In this document: piece after piece, positions 46,223 to 53,900 of the stretch | Layout: the number at the start of each line of letters is the position of its first letter | Numbering within the stretch: the first letter of the stretch is position 1 | DNA from: a virus | IMG/VR virus record: IMGVR_UViG_3300021962_000100 | Location: 1-62,919 of that record | Length of the DNA: 62,919 bases | Strand: one strand, 5' to 3' | Made by a program: the position numbers and the translations under genes | Notes under the pieces: model-generated | Database searches by the model: none | Told to the model about the DNA's origin: nothing | What the model saw: the letters and a program-made list of their open reading frames with translations, nothing else

Positions 46223-46740
46223 TATGCTTCATTTTTACTGATTGCACCTTTAGCACTAAGTTGTACTTTACGAACATTAGCTGGTTGTGCTACTTTCCAT
46301 TTAGTTCTTCTTGCTTGATGTAATCTTGATTTTAATATTCTTGATACGGATACTGAGTTTCCTTGATTCCCACCAAGTACATGATAGCAATCTTTGTCTT
46401 CTCCTACATAGATACCTACGTGACCTCCTCCGTCTCTTTTAAATGTAAGTACATCTCCTAACATAGGTTCAGCTACTTTAGTGCCATATTTAGCCCAGTT
46501 TAAAGCCCAGAGAGGTTTGTCTACTACTTCTACACCGGCTTGATGTGCACAATATGCAACAAACAATCCACACCATGGAATCTCATCTGCTGTATAAACT
46601 TTATCTAACTTAAGTTCTTTAGCCCAGTCCATAATTACAGGATTGTGTTGTTTACCAACAACTTCTTTAGTACCAATAAGCTTTACTGCTTCAACTAAAA
46701 TTTTTGGAGATTTTTCTTCCTGTAAAAAACTATAACTCAT
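46222..46740 (-). CDS. Endolysin, CHAP/NlpC-P60-like amidase
   Basis: A 172-residue peptidoglycan hydrolase. The catalytic Cys lies in PWCGLFVAYC (Cys57) and the His in GGGHVGIYVGE (His107), the Cys-His arrangement of the TIGR02594/CHAP-type papain-fold amidases. There is no signal peptide, so release across the inner membrane would need the holin encoded just upstream. It would cut peptidoglycan cross-links or the sugar-peptide bond at lysis. It follows the holin gene by 3 bases. Confidence 0.82.
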   Translation of the reverse strand: MSYSFLQEEKSPKILVEAVKLIGTKEVVGKQHNPVIMDWAKELKLDKVYTADEIPWCGLFVAYCAHQAGVEVVDKPLWALNWAKYGTKVAEPMLGDVLTFKRDGGGHVGIYVGEDKDCYHVLGGNQGNSVSVSRILKSRLHQARRTKWKVAQPANVRKVQLSAKGAISKNEA

Positions 46741-46743
46741 ACA

Positions 46744-47241
46744 TTAATCTTTTATGTTCTTGTAGGTATCTGATACTTTCTCAATACCTCCTCTAATAGT
46801 TTTAACTACTCTGAACACTGATTTAAATATATTATTACCTGTAAGATCAAACCAGTTTTCATTAATAGATGATAACTCTATAATTGCAAATATATAAATA
46901 AGTGCATTTGTAAAAATAGCTTTAGTTGGTATTAGAATATCATATCCGGTTGCTTTAAGTAATCCTTGAGTAAATGGTGTAAAACCATAATAATCTAACG
47001 GAAGTATTGCAATGGCTACTACATAATAACCTAAAGCTTTAAAAATATAACCTCTTCTAAGTATTTTGGATTTAAATACATCTCTGTATTTTCTATTTTC
47101 ATCACAAGCAATCTTTTTAAGAGAGATAAGTTTGATAATTGTATCAACTAAGATGACAAACATTAGGAGAATAGCACTTAGTTCAATTGGAGAAACAAAA
47201 GAAAGTATTGACAATGTAAAGAGAGTTATTTTAGTTTTCAT
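46744..47241 (-). CDS. Holin-family membrane protein
   Basis: I chose the ATG at 47241 (MKTKITLFTLSILSFVSPIE) because it overlaps the spanin stop as ATGA; the longer reading would lie inside the spanin gene. The 165-residue protein has several hydrophobic segments (FTLSILSFV, AILLMFVILVDTIIKLI, GYYVVAIAILPL, ALIYIFAIIEL), as in class-I-type phage holins of the holin_4 type. It lies between spanin and endolysin, the expected lysis-cassette order. It would open the inner membrane for the endolysin. Confidence 0.72.
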   Translation of the reverse strand: MKTKITLFTLSILSFVSPIELSAILLMFVILVDTIIKLISLKKIACDENRKYRDVFKSKILRRGYIFKALGYYVVAIAILPLDYYGFTPFTQGLLKATGYDILIPTKAIFTNALIYIFAIIELSSINENWFDLTGNNIFKSVFRVVKTIRGGIEKVSDTYKNIKD

Positions 47242-47726
47242 GGTAGTCTTCTTGAAATCAATTTGAATAATATATAGATTAACAAGATGAATAACACAAT
47301 CCCTCCTACATAAGCTAGAAAGATCACCCAACTAGGGATGTACTTAATTCTTTCCGGCTTAGATGTTTTGGTGACTACTTTAGTGTGGTATACATCATTG
47401 CCTTTAATTACTTTATAAACTGTGTCAACAGTTGCCTTTGAAGTATACACATTATTCTGGAGTTTAGTTTGTAAGCTTAAGATTTTACCATCCTTATCTC
47501 TAAGAACTCCATTTAGTTTAGATAATACATTACCAAGGGAGTCACAATACAATGTATCTTGTATGTAAAGTGTTTCTCCCGGCAAAGTTATTGTTGTGTC
47601 TCTATATTCTGTGATTGTTACAGTGCTGTCCTTCTGTGTACACAATGGACAATACTTTGCTAGTCTTTTCTCTAATGAACAAGAGGAAACTGAAACAATA
47701 AGTAATAGATATAAAAAATACTTCAT
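47238..47726 (-). CDS. Unimolecular spanin (u-spanin) lipoprotein
   Basis: The ATG at 47726 gives MKYFLYLLLIVSVSSC, a lipoprotein signal with lipobox V-S-S-Cys16. A periplasmic region follows, and a C-terminal transmembrane helix (SWVIFLAYVGGIVLFILLIY) near residues 132-155 is followed by SRRLP. A lipid-anchored N-terminus plus C-terminal inner-membrane helix is the defining topology of a u-spanin, which links and fuses inner and outer membranes at the last lysis step in Gram-negative hosts. It opens the cassette spanin-holin-endolysin. The box TTTTTTGTATATTATAG ends about 2 bases before its ATG. Confidence 0.75.
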   Translation of the reverse strand: MKYFLYLLLIVSVSSCSLEKRLAKYCPLCTQKDSTVTITEYRDTTITLPGETLYIQDTLYCDSLGNVLSKLNGVLRDKDGKILSLQTKLQNNVYTSKATVDTVYKVIKGNDVYHTKVVTKTSKPERIKYIPSWVIFLAYVGGIVLFILLIYILFKLISRRLP

Positions 47727-47728
47727 AT

Positions 47729-47745
47729 CTATAATATACAAAAAA
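47729..47745 (-). promoter_or_regulatory. Candidate promoter TTTTTTGTATATTATAG before lysis cassette
   Basis: One of four close copies of this element, here lying against the spanin start codon and partly before the stop of the previous gene. If it is a promoter the transcript would have almost no leader. Confidence 0.45.
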
Positions 47746-47747
47746 TT

Positions 47748-49967
47748 TTACAACATTCCTAGCATATATTTCTCTGCATTTTTAGTTGTATCATCTGCTG
47801 CAAGCATAATCTTAATAATTTCTGCATCAACATGCTTAGGATGTACATACCAGTCTTCATAAGGACAATCATCATTAGGAGAGATGTTACTTGCAATAAG
47901 CATATAACCTTTACTTAGTAAGAAGTTTCTAGACTTTGTTCTAAAAGATTTTGTTATGTCTGTATAGTAGTCATGTTCATATGTAATTACTCCAAAAGTA
48001 CACTGATCCCAAGGTAACATTGTAAGGATCTCATAAGTAGTTCCTGGTGGTTCACAGTCAACTTGCAAGTAGTCAATGTGACCTTTAAGTATAGAGTAAT
48101 CAAACTTTGTTGCGTCACATAATATAATCTCATTCTCTCTTTGTTGTTTAAACTTAGTAACCTCATGTTCTAAGATTTCTAATGATGTACCTGTCCAACC
48201 CCATTTTTCTAGCAATGCTGTGTTACTACCATGGAATGGATCTGCCGCACCAATTTCAAAGTATCTACCATTCTTCTTACCATTGAGCATGCTAAGTGTA
48301 AACATATCCTGATATGTTTGAGAAAAGTTTTTCATGATAGTTTCTGATCCAGGAAACTTGTATCTTAATTTATCATGCAAACCTTTATGATATCTTAAAA
48401 ATGGATCTGGTCCAGAACCTAATGACGTTATATTAGTCTGTACTAATTTTTTATATTTATCAGATAGTATATCCGCATTTGCAACAAGTTCTAAAAAGAT
48501 TTCTCTAGATTCTTTTCCTCTACCTATCCACCATGCAGCTACAGCTCTTTGAAAACCAAGTTGATAACCTCCTTCATATCCTAGATTAGTAGTTATAGGT
48601 TTTGCATAAATATGATTTCTTAAACCCATTACAGCATAACTATACATTTGGTGATAGTTCTTTTGTTTCTCATAATACTCACTTAAGAATAAATATGCTT
48701 CGGGTCTACCTGGTTCAAAATTTAGAGCATTTAACCAAAGACCAAGTTCAGTAACAGGTCTTCTTGTAAGTGTAGCCAAACACTTAGCAACCATTAATAT
48801 AGCCTCATATGTTCTATCAGCATTTTGAGAATACTCAGCCGTTCTTAGATAATAAGACATTGCTGATGCATAATGTCCTTGTGTAAAATAGAATTCTGCA
48901 AGTTCAAATGTTTTATCAGCATTGTACGGATCATTGATAAATGACTCTAGTTTATATGGAGTTGTTCCTTTAGAATTTACTTTATCAACTCTATCAGTAA
49001 AATTGCATACATCTTCAATTACATCTGCAGGAACTTTTAAGATATAAGCTGTTGAATCTTGGAATCCAAATGGAATAATAAAGTTTTCACCATCAAATGC
49101 TAAACCACATGAGAATTCAATAGCACCTGTCATAAACTTAAACTCATCTGAGTGGTGTATTATTTTCCAGTCTTTATCCCATACAATAAATCTGTGATAA
49201 TAATGAGCATCTTTTCTTCCTTGTTCATTATACCAAAGATCTACTTCATGGGTAAGTGCAATATACATACCACGGTATGGGATAACTTGTGAGCCCCCTC
49301 TTATATCTCTTGGAAATAGTATATCTTGTTCTACTAAATGAATAGTTTCTGAAGTGCCTTTCTCAGGATCTACCTTTACTACTTCTGTAGGATTAGTCCA
49401 TTTGACATAATGATAAGGCATATCAATAATTGGCATCCAGTTCTTTTCACAATATGATGCTTTTCCTGGAGGCTCAATTCTGACTCTCTTAGTTTCTGTA
49501 GCTTCTTTTTCTATTGTAGAAAGCTCCATTCTACCTTCACCATTAGTAGTTGTATCTCTACGTACTCCTGAAAGATATAATGTATCATCCCAGTAAACTA
49601 CTCTGGCATCTTCTAAACCAATAAATTCCCAAATAGGTGTTACATCTAACTTAGATGTGTTAACTCTCTGAAACTTATCTATAGTAAGCGTATTAGGATC
49701 TATCTGACATAGATAGTTAGTTGTTCTAAGAGTAACGTCATCCTCTGGATTAAGATATGCTAATGGTCCCCAGGGAGTTTGATATTTCTGTTCTCCTTCA
49801 CTATGATATAGTGCGTATTGAACATGTCTTAGATTCAAAAGATAATATCCATCTACTATAAGTAGAGAAGGGTTAGTTAGTCCTAACCCTTCTGTAAGAT
49901 TTGATGGTATTATTAAATAATTTACAGATCCTCCGTTTTGGAGTGCAAGTTGGCATAAGTTATTCAT
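47748..49967 (-). CDS. Fused GH130-like propeller, TPR and FkbM-type methyltransferase
   Basis: A 739-residue protein of three parts. Residues about 1-335 look like a five-bladed propeller of the GH130 phosphorylase/hydrolase type: GLEDARVVYWDDTLYLSGVR, EKNWMPI, RGGSQVIPY, LTHEV, IEFSCGLAFDGE. Residues about 345-530 are helical repeats of the TPR kind (ELAEFYFTQGHYASAMSYYL). Residues about 555-739 are an FkbM-type SAM-dependent methyltransferase: GRYFEIGAADPFHGSNTALL, WTGTSLEI, HIDYLQVDCEPPG. Such domains act on sugars and glycans. It is transcribed from a TATATTTG box (49986-49993) and AACCAACA lies 4 bases before its ATG. It lies just downstream of the collagen-like fiber gene, so glycan modification of the virion is a reasonable inference. 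Confidence 0.72.
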   Translation of the reverse strand: MNNLCQLALQNGGSVNYLIIPSNLTEGLGLTNPSLLIVDGYYLLNLRHVQYALYHSEGEQKYQTPWGPLAYLNPEDDVTLRTTNYLCQIDPNTLTIDKFQRVNTSKLDVTPIWEFIGLEDARVVYWDDTLYLSGVRRDTTTNGEGRMELSTIEKEATETKRVRIEPPGKASYCEKNWMPIIDMPYHYVKWTNPTEVVKVDPEKGTSETIHLVEQDILFPRDIRGGSQVIPYRGMYIALTHEVDLWYNEQGRKDAHYYHRFIVWDKDWKIIHHSDEFKFMTGAIEFSCGLAFDGENFIIPFGFQDSTAYILKVPADVIEDVCNFTDRVDKVNSKGTTPYKLESFINDPYNADKTFELAEFYFTQGHYASAMSYYLRTAEYSQNADRTYEAILMVAKCLATLTRRPVTELGLWLNALNFEPGRPEAYLFLSEYYEKQKNYHQMYSYAVMGLRNHIYAKPITTNLGYEGGYQLGFQRAVAAWWIGRGKESREIFLELVANADILSDKYKKLVQTNITSLGSGPDPFLRYHKGLHDKLRYKFPGSETIMKNFSQTYQDMFTLSMLNGKKNGRYFEIGAADPFHGSNTALLEKWGWTGTSLEILEHEVTKFKQQRENEIILCDATKFDYSILKGHIDYLQVDCEPPGTTYEILTMLPWDQCTFGVITYEHDYYTDITKSFRTKSRNFLLSKGYMLIASNISPNDDCPYEDWYVHPKHVDAEIIKIMLAADDTTKNAEKYMLGML

Positions 49968-49985
49968 CTGCTGTTGGTTTTACAG

Positions 49986-49993
49986 CAAATATA
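49986..49993 (-). promoter_or_regulatory. Candidate Bacteroidota-type -7 box
   Basis: Minus-strand TATATTTG lies 18 bases before the ATG at 49967 and is followed by AACCAACA (49972-49979), 4 bases before the start. Confidence 0.4.
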
Positions 49994-49996
49994 ACA

Positions 49997-50134
49997 TTAT
50001 TTTTTTTCTTCAGTTGTTTTAATTAACTGAAGTGCTTGAAGAACTTGATTAGCTTCAATTAAGTTAAACGCACCTTTCTGAGCTGCTTGATTTAAAGCAT
50101 GTTCTAAAATTTGTATTGCTTGTTCTTTATTCAT
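49997..50134 (-). CDS. Small helical protein, 45 aa
   Basis: Read directly: ATG at 50134, TAA at 49997. The 45-residue product (MNKEQAIQILEHALNQAAQK, then GAFNLIEANQVLQALQ) is two amphipathic helices and resembles tiny conserved proteins of crAss-like phages. Its ATG is the end of an AACCAACATG string, a copy of the recurrent start-site element with no spacer. Function unknown. Confidence 0.65.
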   Translation of the reverse strand: MNKEQAIQILEHALNQAAQKGAFNLIEANQVLQALQLIKTTEEKK

Positions 50135-50139
50135 GTTGG

Positions 50140-50442
50140 TTAAGTTAAATCTATTGTTACTATATAATTTTTACCCTCTAGATTTTCAAGATATGTTTTT
50201 GCAAGTTCATGTGCAACTTGTAAGGTTTGCTGTTGACCAACACCACACTCTAATGTTACATTTAATGGAAAATCTAAATCTAATGGTTTAAGTTCTACAA
50301 ATTTATCTTTATTTTCAAAACAAGTCAAGTGAACACCTAATGTTTTTCCATTAGGCAATGCAACAAAATGCAATCTAACATAAACATTTTCAATTGAAAA
50401 GTCTATGTTTTTAAATTTTATACTATTTACTATTAGTGCCAT
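50140..50442 (-). CDS. Hypothetical protein
   Basis: A 100-residue protein with alternating hydrophobic strands (VYVRLHFVALPNGKTLGVHL) and one C-terminal helix (TLQVAHELAKTYLENLEG). No family recognised. It lies between the small appendage gene at 50452 and the 45-residue gene, in the fiber region, so it may be a virion or chaperone-like protein, but nothing visible proves this. Confidence 0.5.
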   Translation of the reverse strand: MALIVNSIKFKNIDFSIENVYVRLHFVALPNGKTLGVHLTCFENKDKFVELKPLDLDFPLNVTLECGVGQQQTLQVAHELAKTYLENLEGKNYIVTIDLT

Positions 50443-50451
50443 AATTTATTT

Positions 50452-50973
50452 TTATTGTAAAACAATATTATAAGTTGAACCATTTTCATCAACTACTCTC
50501 AAATATCTTTGTCCCATTATTTCAACAATTAGACTACTGGAAATATAAAATGCAGGTCCAAGTGATGCATATTGATTAAGTCCAATAAAAGACATTGAAT
50601 CAGTACCAATTTGAGCAATACCTGAATAAGGTTCAATATTTAACCAACCTAACCTATAAATTTGATTTATTTCTGATCTAAGCCAATATTCTGAACCTTC
50701 TGTAGTTATCTCAAAATACATGTTCCCAAAAGCATTTTTGTAATCACCAAATTTTATATAACTTGTTGACCATGGGCTACCATCAAAAGCAAAACTTAAA
50801 CCCCAAAAGGGAACACTACTAAAGTATTGATCTGGTGGAAATCCACCATCTAAAACACCTGGAGGAGCCCATACATATCCCATTCTTGTGTTTAATACAG
50901 AAAAACCATAACTTCCTTGAAATGAAGGAAAAGCTTCAAAAGGATCAACATGTACACCACTTATAGTTGCCAT
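50452..50973 (-). CDS. Hypothetical beta-rich protein next to collagen-like fiber
   Basis: A 173-residue, aromatic- and Gly/Ser-rich protein (RMGYVWAPPGVLDGGFPPDQ) without Cys and without a recognised motif. Composition and position directly downstream of the collagen-like gene suggest a virion component or a fiber tip or chaperone. The 17-base gap to the fiber gene places it in the same unit. Confidence 0.5.
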   Translation of the reverse strand: MATISGVHVDPFEAFPSFQGSYGFSVLNTRMGYVWAPPGVLDGGFPPDQYFSSVPFWGLSFAFDGSPWSTSYIKFGDYKNAFGNMYFEITTEGSEYWLRSEINQIYRLGWLNIEPYSGIAQIGTDSMSFIGLNQYASLGPAFYISSSLIVEIMGQRYLRVVDENGSTYNIVLQ

Positions 50974-50990
50974 TTTATATTAATTTATTT

Positions 50991-53900
50991 TTATAATAGT
51001 GTCCAAGTGCAATCTGGATCAAATCTAACTACTGAGTAATCTGTTCCTGCGGTTATATTATGACCTATTAGTCTGACATAATTACCCGAAGCACTTGGTG
51101 CAGTTTCAGTTACGTCACCTGCCGTTCTTGATACATATAGTGGTACACCATAATTACTTATTGGGTGTTGCTCGTGATAAGTAGTTGAATATATACCATT
51201 TAACAATACTGCAAATGTTCCGTTAGAACTAACATTATCAAGTGCAATACCTAATAGATTAATTGTATTTGATGTATCTGCATCTGCCAATTCCCAAGTT
51301 CCATCTGACCTTTGAGATACTAATTGTCCTTTAGAGGCTGAACCCGAAGTTGTAAAAGTAACATCAGTTAAAACAAGACCATTGTAGTAATTATCTGCCC
51401 ATCCTTGAAGTTGAGGGTATCTATTAACTTGAGAAGAACCCATATTTGCAATAGCAGTTATTCCCGATAAATCAGTTGCACCTGCCCAAAATGTATCTCC
51501 ACCTGTCCAAGTTAAGTTTTGTGAATTACCTATAAGACTTGTAGTACCAACCATTGTTAATCCACTACCATCAAATAATAAGTTTGATTCGGCAGTTGCT
51601 CCACCAGCACCATTAGATGTTAGTACTTCATTATCTGATCCTGGAATAGAACCTCCTCCACCAGTAGGCCCCTGAACACCCTGAGTACCTTGTGTACCAG
51701 TACCAATAATACCTTGTATACCTTGCGCACCAGTACTTCCCGTAGCACCTGTAGTACCTTGTGATCCTGTAGCTCCCGTTGATCCTGTAGTCCCTTGTGC
51801 ACCAGTGGCTCCAGTACTACCTGTTGTTCCCTGTGATCCAGTGGCACCGGTAGAACCCGTAGTTCCTTGAGAACCAGTAGAACCTGTTGCTCCAATAGCT
51901 CCCTGAGCACCAGTTGCTCCAGTAGTACCTATAGCTCCTTGAGCTCCTGTAGGTCCAGTTGAACCAGTTGCGCCTTGATTTCCTTGTGGACCAGTAGACC
52001 CAATGATACCCTGAATTCCCTGTGCACCTGTAGCACCTGTTGAACCAGTTGTTCCCTGACTTCCTGTTGCACCAGTAGATCCAACAGATCCTTGAGTACC
52101 TATGGCGCCTTGTGCTCCTGTACTTCCTGTACTACCTATAATTCCCTGGATACCTTGTGCTCCGGTTAAACCTGTAGTACCTGTTGTACCTTGTCTTCCC
52201 TGAATACCTTGTAATCCTTGAACACCTTGTATGCCTTGAAGTCCAGTGGCTCCTGTAGTTCCCTGTGCTCCAGTATTACCAGTTGCACCAGTAAATCCTT
52301 GAATACCTTGGGCTCCAACTCCACCAGTAGCACCTGTAGAACCTTGAGAACCTATAGTTCCTTGAAGACCAGTGCTACCTTGACTACCAGTTGCACCGAT
52401 AGAACCTTGTGTACCAATAGTTCCTTGAGAACCTGTACTACCAATTGCACCTTGTGCTCCCGTAGCTCCAGTTATGCCCTGAGATCCTACACTACCTTGA
52501 GAACCAGTAGCTCCCGTAGTACCTTGTGATCCGGTTGCACCAACACTACCTTGTGTTCCAGTTGTTCCTTGGGAACCAGTGCTTCCAACTGCTCCTTGAG
52601 ATCCAGTTGCTCCTACTGTACCTTGTGCACCTGTGATACCTTGAATACCTTGAGATCCAGTATTTCCAGTTGTTCCTGTTGTACCTTGACGGCCTTGAAT
52701 ACCCTGTACACCCTGAGTTCCTATAGTTCCTTGTGCACCGGTAGCACCCGTTGTCCCTTGACTTCCAATAGCACCCTGGACTCCTGTATTACCAGTTGTC
52801 CCTGTGGTACCCTGAGCTCCAGTGGTTCCTTGAGAACCGGTTGCTCCAGTAGTTCCTGTTGATCCTTGACTACCTGTTGTGCCTTGTGAACCAGTACTAC
52901 CAGTAGATCCTTGTGAACCAGTTGCTCCGGTTGTACCTTGTGAGCCTGTGGGACCTAATGGACCTGTTATACCTTGAATTCCTTGTATACCTTGGGAACC
53001 AGTAGCACCTGTGTTACCTGTAATACCTTGTATACCCTGAGAACCAGTAGATCCAGTTGCACCTGTAGTTCCTTGGCTACCTACAGTACCTTGAGCTCCT
53101 GTGGATCCGGTAGTTCCTTGACTTCCTGTTGCACCAGTGCTTCCTTGTGTTCCTACAGCTCCTTGAGTTCCGGTAGAACCAATTGCTCCCTGTGCACCTG
53201 TTGCACCAGTTTGTCCTTGTAAACCTGTTAAACCTTGAAGACCTGTAGTTCCCTGAGATCCGGTAGCCCCTGTTGTACCAGTGGTTCCCTGACTTCCAGT
53301 TGTACCTTGGCTGCCTATTGCTCCTTGTGATCCAGTAGCACCAGTAGTTCCAGTTGAACCCTGTGTTCCAGTAGTACCTTGTGCTCCTGTCAAACCAGTT
53401 GTACCTTGTGAACCTATAGCCCCTTGAGCACCTGTGTTACCAGTAGTTCCAGTGCTACCTTGTGATCCAGTAGTTCCCTGTGAGCCAGTACTTCCTGTAC
53501 TTCCTTGTGATCCGGTAGTTCCAGTAGTACCTTGAGCACCAACTGGACCTATTACACCTTGTATACCTTGAATACCAGTTAAACCTTGTAAACCAGTAGT
53601 TCCTTGAATTCCTTGTATTCCCTGAATACCTTGTGTCCCTTGAGATCCAGTTAAACCTGTAGTACCTTGAGACCCAGTTGTTCCTTGCGCACCCGTGGAA
53701 CCTGTAGATCCCTGACTACCCGTATTTCCTGTTGTCCCCTGAGCTCCAACAGATCCTTGTGATCCTGTTGATCCAGTAGAACCTTGCGCACCTGTAGCTC
53801 CAACAGTACCTTGACTGCCAGTTATACCTTGACTTCCTATTGTACCCTGTAAACCTACGGATCCTTGGGATCCAATAGTACCCTGACTTCCAACTGTTCC

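Noticed and set aside
52218-53222. Several plus-strand open frames antisense to the collagen-like gene
   Set aside because: They are by-products of the triplet repeat (Ser/Thr/Cys-rich translations) with no start context of their own.
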